A DNA stretch of 64,000 nucleotides from Clostridia bacterium (GTDB lineage Bacteria; Bacillota; Clostridia; Christensenellales; CAG-138). The notes below the pieces were generated by a model. It saw only the letters and a program-made list of their open reading frames with translations, made no database searches and had not been told where the DNA came from. Positions within the stretch are counted from its first letter, which is position 1; every line of letters starts with the position of its first letter. The position numbers were made by a program, and so were the translations under genes. Of the stretch, positions 1-7,699 are shown piece by piece. Where the stretch lies: contig JAEDIC010000003.1 of the NCBI GenBank assembly GCA_016292635.1, positions 59,099 to 123,098 of the forward strand, read 5' to 3'.

Positions 1-82
1 CTTCGTAGCCGAAGATCTCATCACTGAGCTTCACCTTGCCGATCTCTTCGCCGGCAATATTGAACAATGCAACATTAGGCAT
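1..82 (-). CDS. rplD: 50S ribosomal protein L4, N-terminal fragment (cut by window edge)
   Basis: Only the first 27 codons lie in the window, on the minus strand; they begin MPNVALFNIAGEEIGKV, typical of the start of ribosomal protein L4. L4 binds 23S rRNA early in large-subunit assembly and lines the exit tunnel. The start codon is 14 nt past the rplC stop, and the order rpsJ-rplC-rplD is that of the bacterial S10 operon, which supports the call. The rest of the gene lies outside the window. Confidence 0.9.
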   Translation of the reverse strand, partial: MPNVALFNIAGEEIGKVKLSDEIFGYE

Positions 83-96
83 TAGTGCTTCCTCCT

Positions 97-723
97 TTAC
101 TTAACGGTCTCGCGAACCATTACCAGGCCGCCCTTGGCGCCGGGGATCGCACCCTTTACCAGGAGCAGGTTGCGGTCGGCATCCACGCGAACCACTTCCA
201 GGTTCTGAACGGTGATGCGCTCGTGGCCCATGTGGCCGGGCAGGTGCTTGGTCTTGAAGACCTCACCGGGATAGGTGCAGGCGCCCATGGAGCCGGCAAC
301 GCGATAGGAATGGGAACCGTGAGTCTTGCGACCGCGGGCCTGATTCCAGCGCTTGATGTTGCCCTCAAAACCCTTACCCTTGCTGATGCCGGTTACGTCT
401 ACGTGGTCACCGGTTTCAAAGATGTCAGCCTTGATGACCTGGCCAACCTCGTAGGAAGCGGTATCATCCAGCTTGAACTCCCTGGTGTAGCGGTGAGCCT
501 CTACGCCGGCCTTTTTGAAGTGACCCAGCATGGGCTTGGTGCAGAGCTTTTCACGGATGGGCTTGAAGGCAACCTGAACCGCCTCATAGCCATCATGCTC
601 AACGCTCTTCTTCTGAACAACGGGGCAGGGACCGGCCAGAACTACGGTAACGGGGATCATGGTGCCGTCTTCCCTGAACATCTGGGTCATACCGACCTTG
701 GTGCCCAAAATAGCTTTCTTCAT
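97..723 (-). CDS. rplC: 50S ribosomal protein L3
   Basis: The 208-residue product starts MKKAILGTKVGMTQMF, the conserved N-terminus of bacterial L3. The central HGSHSYRVAGSMGACTYPG stretch matches the L3 loop that reaches toward the peptidyl-transferase centre. L3 is one of the first proteins to bind 23S rRNA. The start at 723 was chosen because a GGAGG site at 733-737 lies 9 nt upstream; the ATG at 729 is too close to it, and a longer reading frame runs back over the RBS. The gene sits between rpsJ and rplD and is surely co-transcribed with them. Confidence 0.97.
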   Translation of the reverse strand: MKKAILGTKVGMTQMFREDGTMIPVTVVLAGPCPVVQKKSVEHDGYEAVQVAFKPIREKLCTKPMLGHFKKAGVEAHRYTREFKLDDTASYEVGQVIKADIFETGDHVDVTGISKGKGFEGNIKRWNQARGRKTHGSHSYRVAGSMGACTYPGEVFKTKHLPGHMGHERITVQNLEVVRVDADRNLLLVKGAIPGAKGGLVMVRETVK

Positions 724-742
724 CTTCATACACCTCCGTGGA

Positions 743-1051
743 TTAGAGCTTGATCTCGATGTCCACACCGGCGGGAAGATCGAGCTTCATCAGCGCGTCT
801 ACTGTTTTGGCAGAGGGCTGCAGGATGTCGATCAGGCGCTTGTGGGTTCTCATCTCGAACTGCTCGCGGCTGTCCTTGTACTTGTGGGGAGAACGGAGAA
901 TAGTAACTATCTCTTTCTCGGTGGGAAGGGGGATGGGGCCGGAAATGCGTGCGCCGGTCCTCTTGGCCGTTTCCACTATCTTTTCGGCGCTCTGGTCGAT
1001 GAGATTGTGTTCGTAGGCCTTCAGCTTGATACGAATCTTCTGATTTGCCAT
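743..1051 (-). CDS. rpsJ: 30S ribosomal protein S10 (NusE)
   Basis: The 102-residue protein begins MANQKIRIKLKAYEHNLID and contains the ISGPIPLPTEKEI and HKRLIDI segments of S10. S10 is in the 30S head and, as NusE, joins NusB in transcription antitermination. Its length equals the usual 100-103 residues. It is the first gene of the S10 operon here, 19 nt upstream of rplC. An RBS (AAAGGAGG) lies just upstream of the ATG. Confidence 0.98.
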   Translation of the reverse strand: MANQKIRIKLKAYEHNLIDQSAEKIVETAKRTGARISGPIPLPTEKEIVTILRSPHKYKDSREQFEMRTHKRLIDILQPSAKTVDALMKLDLPAGVDIEIKL

Positions 1052-1255
1052 ATTGTTTTCCTCCTTTTAGTATGCGGGCTGTACACGCAACCGAGTGTTT
1101 CTTTTCTAAAACACATCGATCGGGCACCTTGGCCCGTTGCCCGTATCGTGGGCACCCTGCGGAAATTACCCGGATGGCATAACCGGCAACCTCCCGCAAA
1201 GGCATAACGCTGGTTATTTTGCTACGCCCCTGCACACAGGACGCAGACGCGCAAC
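1052..1255 (-). promoter_or_regulatory. 5' leader of the S10 operon, about 200 nt
   Basis: This untranslated stretch lies between the predicted start of transcription and rpsJ. On the minus strand it has several self-complementary segments, for example GTGTTT/AAACAC near 1091-1116 and repeated GGGTGCCC/GGTGCCCG runs. No convincing protein-coding frame is present. S10 operons are often autoregulated through their leaders, by L4 in E. coli, but I do not recognise a known ribosomal-protein leader motif here, so the regulatory role is inference. Confidence 0.4.
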
Positions 1256-1261
1256 GTACAT

Positions 1262-1290
1262 ATAATAGCCCATCTTTGTCCATAATGCAA
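1262..1290 (-). promoter_or_regulatory. Sigma-A-type promoter for the S10 operon
   Basis: Read on the minus strand: -35 TTGCAT (1285-1290), a 17-nt spacer and -10 TATTAT (1262-1267). It is the best promoter match in the 490-bp region upstream of rpsJ and gives a leader of about 200 nt. The stretch from about 1300 to 1539 holds no gene I can support. Confidence 0.6.
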
Positions 1291-1539
1291 GGGTTTTTTA
1301 AAAAAAATCGAATAATATACAAAAATGTCCACTCATCCGGGTGTTTCATGGCAAAAACACCGCTCCCGCACCCCTTTTCAGGTGCGGCGTTTCCTATTAT
1401 ATATGTACAGCAAACCAATGTAAAGCTATTGCTTCATATTATATAAGCGCAGCATCCCTCTCCCCCGCCATGCTGTGCTGTTCAAAGCTGCGGGGTGGAT
1501 GTATAATATTGGCATAAGCTGCGAAAGCGAGGATAGTCC

Positions 1540-3196
1540 ATGAAAGTCAAGAGAATGATATGCCTGCTGCTCGGTTTGGTGTTTGCGCTGTGCGCATTGT
1601 CAGGGTGTTCCGAAACACCTGCATCAACCGCCCCTGAGGTCTCCGCAGAAGTGGCAGCCATTTACGCCGCCGCAGAAGAACGAAAGAATGCTATTCTAAA
1701 CAGCCCCACCTCCATCGTAAAGGCGGACGAGTATATCATGGGCGAAACCTATTCGGGTACAGCCTACTATGTTTCCAATAACGGAAGCGATGAAAATGAA
1801 TGATGGTTTAAGCCCGGATACGCCCTTTGCAACGGTGGACGTATTTAATGATATCGAGCTGCAGTATGGCGACGCCATTTTCTTTGAGCGCGGCAGTATG
1901 TGGCGAACCGTAGAATTGCCTTGGAGTATTCGCGGTACAGAGGGTTTAACTATCTCCGCCTATGGCGAAGGTGCGAAGCCTGCATTCTATGGCAGCGAGG
2001 AAAACGGTACGGGCAGCGAAAAGTGGGAATTATTCTACTCTGACGCCAGTGGGAGGAAGATTTGGAAGTTCTATAAGGAAATGACCGAGGTTGCAAGCAT
2101 AGTACTGAACGGAAAGGAATTTGTACTCCGCGATGTAGCCTATTGGAATGGAAAATCCTATTTACAGATGGAAGATGACCATCAATTCAGTACCAACAAA
2201 ATCTATGATGTAATCAGCTACCTGCCGGATATGTGGTGCTTCCCCGCCATTGTATACCCTGATATGAGTACGGAAAAAATTGGAGACAGGCTCTTTAGAA
2301 GTTGGAATGAGCAGACAGGCGAGGACATATTTTATAAAGGGCCGCTCTATTTCCGCTGCGATGCAGGCAACCCCGGTAAAATTTATTCGGACATTGAGTT
2401 TATTATGCCTTATGCCTTTTCCGACGGAATGTCCGATTATCAAACATTCGATAATATTTGTATACGGTACTCCAGTATGACATTCTGCAGTGGATTCAAC
2501 AGGGTAAGAGAAGCTTGTAATGGCGTTGTACAAAATTGCGAAGTTGGTTGGATGGGCGGCAACGTCTTCTCCTATGCCACAGGCGACGAGACGGGCGATA
2601 CCCGCATCCAGTTGAATGCCGGTTTATATGGGCGAAATGGCGGTGCCATGTCCTTTGCCGGCAGCAACTACACCATACGCAATAATTACGTTCACGATTC
2701 ATTTCAGGAAGGCATTGCACTGGAAACATTTGATGATTGCGATACCATGGAAGGATGCATTGTTTCCGGAAATCTGATTGAACGGGCAACACAGGGTATT
2801 CTCGTCTGCAATTGGGATTTGATAGTAAATCCGAACCATATTTTTAAAAACATTTTGATAGAGGATAATATGGTGCTGGACAGTGGAGTTAACAATTTCT
2901 TCAGCACGGATTGGGAAACCGATTACTGCAATGCCATGGTGATTCAGGGAGGTCCTTGTGCAAACGAGAATCTGCTAATACGAAACAACACCTTTGCCTT
3001 TGCAACAGGGGCGCTTGTTATATTCGACGACCACAGCCAAGAATACTCCCGTATTTTCAGCGGCAATACATATGTTCAGACCAAATGGGGCAAGGGCATC
3101 AGATTGGAAAACCGGGATACGGGATCTTCTTTGACAGAGAAATATATCCGGGCGTATTTGGGCGACGAATCCGCTACGATTATTTCCCCAAACTAA
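1540..3196 (+). pseudogene. Right-handed beta-helix surface lipoprotein, frameshifted
   Basis: Two overlapping frames make one protein. Frame 1 (1540-1803) encodes a lipoprotein signal peptide with lipobox LSGC and ends in YYVSNNGSDENE followed by TGA. Frame 2 resumes at about 1798 with NDGLSPDTPFATV. The motif YVSxxGsDxNDGLSPdtPfaT marks the start of pectate-lyase-like parallel beta-helix proteins, so the halves belong together. The break falls at a tandem ATGA ATGA (about 1796-1803); removing one 4-base copy restores GSDENDGLSP exactly. Downstream are repeated N-x-I/V strands (about 2640-3080), for example YTIRNNYVHDS and NLLIRNNTF, as expected of helix coils. It probably bound or cleaved a polysaccharide outside the cell. 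Base composition is lower in G+C than most neighbours. It is either a real pseudogene, a phase-variable allele or a sequencing error. Confidence 0.8.
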
Positions 3197-3239
3197 CTCA
3201 CCGTTTCCAATATAAATATCATCTCTAAAGCCAATACAA

Positions 3240-3274
3240 AAAGGCCGATATCCGCATAACGGATATCGGCCTTT
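3240..3274. terminator. Bidirectional Rho-independent terminator
   Basis: A perfect 15-bp inverted repeat (arms 3240-3254 and 3260-3274, beginning AAAGGCCGATATCCG) with a 5-nt loop and flanking A and T runs. It lies between the convergent beta-helix gene and groEL and can serve both. Confidence 0.85.
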
Positions 3275-3303
3275 AAAATTACCTATACTTTTGCGTCAGC
3301 GGA

Positions 3304-4938
3304 TTAATACATTCCGCCCATGCCGCCCATGTCGCCGCCTGCGGCAGCGGGAGCGGGAGGAGTGGGAATATCGCATACCAGGCTCTCGGTGGTGAGCACC
3401 ATGGCGGCGATGGAGGCTGCATTCTGAAGGGCGCTGCGGGTAACCTTGGTGGGGTCGATGATGCCCTTGTCTTCCATTATGCAGTACTCGTCATTGCGGG
3501 CGTCATAGCCATAGCCCGCCTTGCCGGAGTTCTTGATGTTCTCAACGATTACAGAGCCCTCAAGGCCGGCGTTCACGGCGATCTGACGAATAGGCTCTTC
3601 CAGAGCACGCATTACGATCTTTACGCCGGTGCGCTTATCGCCCTCGCAGGAATCCGCAACGGCCTTTACCTTGTGGATAACGTTTACCAGAGCTACGCCG
3701 CCGCCGGGAACGATGCCCTCTTCAACAGCCGCACGGGTGGCGTTCAGGGCGTCCTCTATGCGGAGCTTGATCTCCTTCATTTCAACTTCGGTGGCTGCGC
3801 CTACGGCGATAACGGCTACGCCGCCTGCCAGCTTCGCAAGGCGCTCCTGAAGCTTTTCCTTATCGTAATCGGAGGTAGTCTCCTCGATCTGGGCCTTGAT
3901 GGAGCTGATGCGGGCACGGATCTCGGAAGGATCGCCTGCGCCCTCAACAATGGTGGTGTTTTCCTTGTCAACCTTTACCTGACGGGCGCGGCCCAGCATA
4001 TCTAGAGTGGCTTCCTTAAGGGTCATGCCAACCTCCTCGCTGATTACCTGACCGCCGGTGAGGATGGCGATATCCTGCAGCATGGCCTTGCGCCTGTCGC
4101 CAAAGCCGGGAGCCTTTACGGCAACGCAGGTAAAGGTGCCGCGGAGCTTATTGACCACCAGAGTGGCCAGAGCCTCGCCCTCAACATCCTCTGCAATAAT
4201 GAGCAGCTTTGCTCCCTGCTGTACAACGCCTTCAAGAACGGGGAGAATCTCCTGAATGTTGGTGATCTTCTTGTCGGTGATGAGGATATAGGGATTATCC
4301 AGAACGGCTTCCATCTTGTCGGTATCCGTTACCATGTATGCGGAAGCATAGCCGCGGTCAAACTGCATACCTTCAACGATGTTCAGCTCGGTCTTCATGG
4401 TCTTGGACTCTTCAACGGTGATAACGCCGTCGTTGCCCACCTTTTCCATGGCGTCGCTGATGAGAGCGCCAACGTTGTCATCTCCGGCAGAGATGGAAGC
4501 TACCTGAGCGATGGCCTGCTTGCTGCCAACGGGCTTGGATATCTCACGAAGGCCCTCAACGGCGGCCTCAACGGCGGACTCGATGCCCCGCTTTACCTCC
4601 ATGGGGTTTGCACCGGCGGCAACGTTCTTCATGCCTTCACGGATGATGGCCTGGGCAAGAAGGGTGGCGGTGGTGGTGCCGTCGCCTGCCACATCGTTGG
4701 TCTTAATGGAAACTTCCTTTACAAGCTGAGCGCCCATATTTTGGAAGGGGTCTTCCAGCTCTATTTCCTTGGCGATAGTCACGCCGTCGTTGGTGATGAG
4801 GGGAGCGCCGTACTTCTTATCCAGTACAACGTTGCGGCCCTTGGGGCCAAGGGTAATCTTAACGGTATCGGCCAGGGCGTTCATGCCCGCTTCCAGAGAG
4901 CGGCGTGCCTCTTCGCCGTATTTAAGCTGCTTTGCCAT
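3304..4938 (-). CDS. groEL: Chaperonin GroEL (Hsp60)
   Basis: The 544-residue protein has the full GroEL pattern: ITLGPKGRNVVLDKKYG near residue 30, VAGDGTTTATLLAQAI near 85 (ATP binding), GIVPGGGVAL near 410 and a C-terminal GGDMGGMGGMY tail. It forms the 14-subunit ATP-driven folding chamber in the cytoplasm, capped by GroES. It lies 31 nt downstream of groES in the same transcript and is therefore under CIRCE/HrcA control. An AAGGAGACGATAA ribosome site precedes the ATG. Confidence 0.98.
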   Translation of the reverse strand: MAKQLKYGEEARRSLEAGMNALADTVKITLGPKGRNVVLDKKYGAPLITNDGVTIAKEIELEDPFQNMGAQLVKEVSIKTNDVAGDGTTTATLLAQAIIREGMKNVAAGANPMEVKRGIESAVEAAVEGLREISKPVGSKQAIAQVASISAGDDNVGALISDAMEKVGNDGVITVEESKTMKTELNIVEGMQFDRGYASAYMVTDTDKMEAVLDNPYILITDKKITNIQEILPVLEGVVQQGAKLLIIAEDVEGEALATLVVNKLRGTFTCVAVKAPGFGDRRKAMLQDIAILTGGQVISEEVGMTLKEATLDMLGRARQVKVDKENTTIVEGAGDPSEIRARISSIKAQIEETTSDYDKEKLQERLAKLAGGVAVIAVGAATEVEMKEIKLRIEDALNATRAAVEEGIVPGGGVALVNVIHKVKAVADSCEGDKRTGVKIVMRALEEPIRQIAVNAGLEGSVIVENIKNSGKAGYGYDARNDEYCIMEDKGIIDPTKVTRSALQNAASIAAMVLTTESLVCDIPTPPAPAAAGGDMGGMGGMY

Positions 4939-4969
4939 GATTTATCGTCTCCTTTTTGCTGATTGTTTT

Positions 4970-5254
4970 TTATTCCACTACTGCAAGAATGTCATTCTGA
5001 CGAACGATCTTGTACTCTTCTCCATCCAGCTTTACTTCGGTGCCCGCATAGTTGGAAATAACCACCTTATCGCCCACCTCAACATACATGGTGATTTCCT
5101 TGCCGTCAACCATGCCGCCGGGTCCAACCGCCACAACTTCGGATACCACAGGCTTTTCCTTGGCGCTGCCCGTAAGGATGATGCCGCTCTTGGTGGTCTC
5201 CTCGGCCTCGGTGCTCTTGAGAACAACTCTGTCCAGTAAGGGTTTGAGTTTCAT
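4970..5254 (-). CDS. groES: Co-chaperonin GroES (Hsp10)
   Basis: The 94-residue product starts MKLKPLLDRVVLKSTEAEE, with the GroES beta-barrel pattern and the mobile loop TTKSGIILTGSAKEKP that docks on GroEL. It ends KIVRQNDILAVVE, as the family does. The start at 5254 was preferred over longer in-frame codons because AGGAGGC (5263-5269) lies 8 nt upstream and the length then equals the family's. It is the first gene of the groESL operon. Confidence 0.98.
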   Translation of the reverse strand: MKLKPLLDRVVLKSTEAEETTKSGIILTGSAKEKPVVSEVVAVGPGGMVDGKEITMYVEVGDKVVISNYAGTEVKLDGEEYKIVRQNDILAVVE

Positions 5255-5301
5255 TTTATACATGCCTCCTGTGTGGATAATAAATAACGCTTTGTCGATT
5301 G

Positions 5302-5328
5302 TTAGCACTCAGCTTTGTTGAGTGCTAA
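5302..5328. promoter_or_regulatory. CIRCE operator (HrcA binding site)
   Basis: A perfect CIRCE element: TTAGCACTC (5302-5310), 9-nt spacer, GAGTGCTAA (5320-5328). It is the binding site of the heat-shock repressor HrcA. It lies between the promoter and groES, so groESL should be repressed at normal temperature and released when GroEL is titrated by unfolded protein. hrcA itself is not in the window. Confidence 0.97.
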
Positions 5329-5340
5329 CTCAATGATGAT

Positions 5341-5369
5341 AGTTTAATACACCTTTATTCCCTTTTCAA
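5341..5369 (-). promoter_or_regulatory. groESL promoter
   Basis: On the minus strand: -35 TTGAAA (5364-5369), 17-nt spacer, -10 TAAACT (5341-5346), directly upstream of CIRCE. This is the normal arrangement for HrcA-controlled vegetative promoters. Confidence 0.7.
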
Positions 5370-5531
5370 TAGCCTATGGCACATTTTCACATTTATTCCC
5401 CATTCTATCCCTTATGGCTACACAGTGGCTTATTGCTCCATACCTGCCATATTTATCAAAGGATTTCTGTACTATTCTTTCCCGGGATGATATACTTATT
5501 CAAACAGATACTTAATAGGGGGACGGGCACA

Positions 5532-5990
5532 ATGTCACAATGGACCAAATGGGACAAGCGCTTTATAGAACTGGCCTGGACAATAGGCGGCTGGTCCAGC
5601 TGCTATCAGGAAAACAGACACATTGGCGCTGTAATAGTAAAAAACAAGCGCATACTCACCACCGGCTACAACGGAGCGCCCGCCGGCATAGAAAGCTGCG
5701 CGGAAAAGGGCGAATGTATGCGCCGCAAGCTGAACATACCCTCAGGCACACGGCATGAGCTGTGCTACGCCATACACGCTGAGCAGAACGCCATAATTCA
5801 GGCGGCAAAGCTGGGGGTATCCATTGATGGGGCAACAATGTACTGCACCCATCAGCCCTGCGTCATCTGCGCCAAGATGATAGTAAACAGCGGTATTTCC
5901 CGCGTCATATACGCAGAAGGCTATCCCGATGAATTCTCCCTCGCCATGTTCAACGAGGCGGGCGTAGAGCTGCTTAAATACGAAGAATAA
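5532..5990 (+). CDS. dCMP/cytidine deaminase family protein (ComEB-like)
   Basis: The 152-residue protein has the zinc deaminase signature: HAEQNAI (His ligand and catalytic Glu) and PCVICAK (two Cys ligands). An extra Cys/His-rich insert (ESCAEKGECMRRK) before the HAE motif is typical of dCMP deaminases and ComEB proteins. It probably converts dCMP to dUMP for dTTP synthesis. The start at 5532 follows a GGGGGA box about 9 nt upstream; the longer frame from 5376 has a hydrophobic, non-homologous extension. It is monocistronic, between groES and a terminator. Confidence 0.88.
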   Translation: MSQWTKWDKRFIELAWTIGGWSSCYQENRHIGAVIVKNKRILTTGYNGAPAGIESCAEKGECMRRKLNIPSGTRHELCYAIHAEQNAIIQAAKLGVSIDGATMYCTHQPCVICAKMIVNSGISRVIYAEGYPDEFSLAMFNEAGVELLKYEE

Positions 5991-6005
5991 CCCCATATCA
6001 TGCAT

Positions 6006-6038
6006 AAAACCGCAGGAGGTCTCCTGCGGTTTTTTGTT
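6006..6038 (+). terminator. Terminator after the dCMP deaminase gene
   Basis: A 13-bp perfect stem (6006-6018 paired with 6021-6033), arms AAAACCGCAGGAG and CTCCTGCGGTTTT, followed by a T run. The symmetric A/T ends may also serve the convergent NlpC/P60 gene. Confidence 0.9.
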
Positions 6039-6074
6039 ATTTTAATTTATCATGTCATATTATCGTATATCGCT

Positions 6075-7451
6075 TTACTTACCCGCGTAGAACACTACCG
6101 GCATGCCGGCGATAGTATTGCTGTAGAATTCCCGGATGATAACATTGCCTATGGTGCTGCTGGAATCTACAACGTAGGTGCGCCCCTCTATCTGGCCCAG
6201 ATACAGCGCCGAGTGATGCACTTGCTGATAGCGGCGGCAGCTTCCTTCGCAGGGGCACTTTACAACGCTTGGGAATTTCATGAAGCACAGGTCGCCCTTT
6301 TCCGGCTTGCCGCTTTCCCGCTTGTAGTCTGCCATTGCTTTGGCCTGATCATCGCTTACCCTGGGTATGCTCATGCCCATGGTCTTATAGGCATACTTGG
6401 CAAGCTGGCTGCAATCCATGGAGCTGTAGGGTGTGCCCACCTTTTCCACGGCTCTGCGCAGCATCTTATCCACCCTTGAGTCTCCAAGCCGCTCGCAGTA
6501 TTCCCTTACTGCGGCCTCGGTGGAGGAGCTCACCCGGGTATAGTTGGCGGTGTATATATTGCCCTCCAGCTCCGCTTCTATGGGGGTCTTCTTTATGCGC
6601 TGCACCTTTACCCTGCAGGTGGAGGAGTCGGTGCTGCCATCAGCGGAGTATACCTTTATTTTCACGCTGCCCGCCTTGAGGGCGCTAAGGTTGCCGCTGC
6701 TGTCCACGCTCACCACCTGAGGATCGCTGCTCTCCCATACCATGGCTGGCAGTGTGCCGCCATCCCTGGCGCTGACCGTGAGCTTATAGGTGTCCTCCTC
6801 CGTAAGGGTGATATTCTTGGGAGATACTGCGACTACGCGTATCTCCTTTTCCCGCTCGTTCTTTACGGTCACCCTGCAGATGGAGGAGTCGGTGCTGCCA
6901 TCAGCGGAGTATACCTTTACCTTTGCCTTGCCTTCTCCTACGGCGATAAGGTTGCCGCTGCCGTCCACCTTTACAACGCTGCTGTCGCTGCTCTCCCATA
7001 CCATGGCTGGCAGGGAGCCGCCATCATTTGCCGCAACGGTGAGCCGATACTGCTCCCCCTCCCCGAGGGTGAGCTTCTTGGGAGATACTGCGACTACGCG
7101 TATCTCCTTTTCCCGCTCGCTCTTTACGGTCACCCTGCAGGTGGAGGAGTCGGTGCTGCCATCAGCGGAGTATACCTTTACCTTTGCCTTGCCTTCTCCT
7201 ACGGCGATAAGGTTGCCGCTGCCGTCCACCTTTACAACGCTGCTGTCGCTGCTCTCCCATACCATGGCTGGCAGGGAGCCGCCATCATTTGCCGCAACGG
7301 TGAGCCGATACTGCTCCCCCTCGCCGAGGGTGAGCTTCTTGGGGGATACTACGACTACGCGTACATCCCCTGCGGCAAACGCAGGAACTGTTCCCATCAG
7401 CATCAATGCCGCAAGGAGAATCGTAACTGCCTTTAATATCCTTTTGTTCAT
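6075..7451 (-). CDS. Secreted NlpC/P60 peptidase with three Big2 domains
   Basis: The 458-residue protein has a Sec signal peptide ending AFA, then three bacterial Ig-like (Big2) repeats of 87 residues (about 30-290; motif VWESSDSSVVKVDGSGNL), then an NlpC/P60 domain (about 325-458). The catalytic Cys is in SSMDCSQLAKYAY and the His in VHHSALYLG. Such enzymes cut peptide bonds in peptidoglycan stems, outside the cell. The first two Big2 repeats are nearly identical at DNA level (about 6860-7085 and 7121-7346), so they were copied or converted recently. A four-Cys patch (KCPCEGSC) just before the His is unusual. It has its own promoter and lies downstream of another cell-wall gene. Confidence 0.88.
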   Translation of the reverse strand: MNKRILKAVTILLAALMLMGTVPAFAAGDVRVVVVSPKKLTLGEGEQYRLTVAANDGGSLPAMVWESSDSSVVKVDGSGNLIAVGEGKAKVKVYSADGSTDSSTCRVTVKSEREKEIRVVAVSPKKLTLGEGEQYRLTVAANDGGSLPAMVWESSDSSVVKVDGSGNLIAVGEGKAKVKVYSADGSTDSSICRVTVKNEREKEIRVVAVSPKNITLTEEDTYKLTVSARDGGTLPAMVWESSDPQVVSVDSSGNLSALKAGSVKIKVYSADGSTDSSTCRVKVQRIKKTPIEAELEGNIYTANYTRVSSSTEAAVREYCERLGDSRVDKMLRRAVEKVGTPYSSMDCSQLAKYAYKTMGMSIPRVSDDQAKAMADYKRESGKPEKGDLCFMKFPSVVKCPCEGSCRRYQQVHHSALYLGQIEGRTYVVDSSSTIGNVIIREFYSNTIAGMPVVFYAGK

Positions 7452-7500
7452 TATAATATTGCCTTTCAGTCAGGTATAAAATTTTACTTTTTATGACAAT

Positions 7501-7529
7501 ATTATAATAAAAAATGCACTTATATACAA
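7501..7529 (-). promoter_or_regulatory. Promoter of the NlpC/P60 gene
   Basis: Minus strand: -35 TTGTAT (7524-7529), 17-nt spacer, consensus -10 TATAAT (7501-7506), about 50 bp before the start codon. Confidence 0.7.
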
Positions 7530-7637
7530 GGGTTATTATACGGCCGCATGGTCAAGTTTTATTCAGTTCGGCACATCGTCGATGCCTACGTCCGGTTATA
7601 TTTCGTTAGGCGTATTTTTCCTTTGCCGTATATGGAT

Positions 7638-7670
7638 ACCCCCGAAGAAAACCGTTTCTCTCCGGGGGGT
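7638..7670. terminator. GC-rich hairpin between the two cell-wall genes
   Basis: ACCCCCG (7638-7644) pairs with the GGGGGGT run ending at 7670, with further A/T pairing inside, and a T5 run follows on the plus strand. It lies 30 bp downstream of the SpoIID gene stop. On the minus strand, the sense of that gene, there is no good U run, so it may be a weak terminator, an RNA 3'-end stabiliser or an attenuator. Confidence 0.45.
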
Positions 7671-7699
7671 AGGTGTTTTTCGCCGCTGCGCCTTCACGC

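Noticed and set aside
85..753. Long open frame on the plus strand opposite rplC, and similar frames opposite groEL, trkA, xdh, ygfK, leuS, ftsH and ileS
   Set aside because: These are shadow frames of G+C-rich genes on the other strand; the opposite strand encodes clear conserved proteins and the shadows have no motif.
726..1418. A frame of 230 codons upstream of and over rpsJ
   Set aside because: It overlaps the rpsJ gene in another frame, the operon leader and the promoter; no homology.
1796..1803. Programmed +1 frameshift in the beta-helix gene
   Set aside because: The stop context slightly resembles prfB, but there is no upstream Shine-Dalgarno-like stimulator, and a doubled ATGA explains the break better.
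5376..5531. N-terminal extension of the dCMP deaminase
   Set aside because: The extension overlaps the promoter region and lacks an RBS; the start at 5532 fits RBS and family length.
7452..7699. c-di-AMP (ydaO) riboswitch before the cell-wall hydrolase gene
   Set aside because: Such genes often have one, but I could not find its conserved GGGGACCC-type core or the rest of its pattern.
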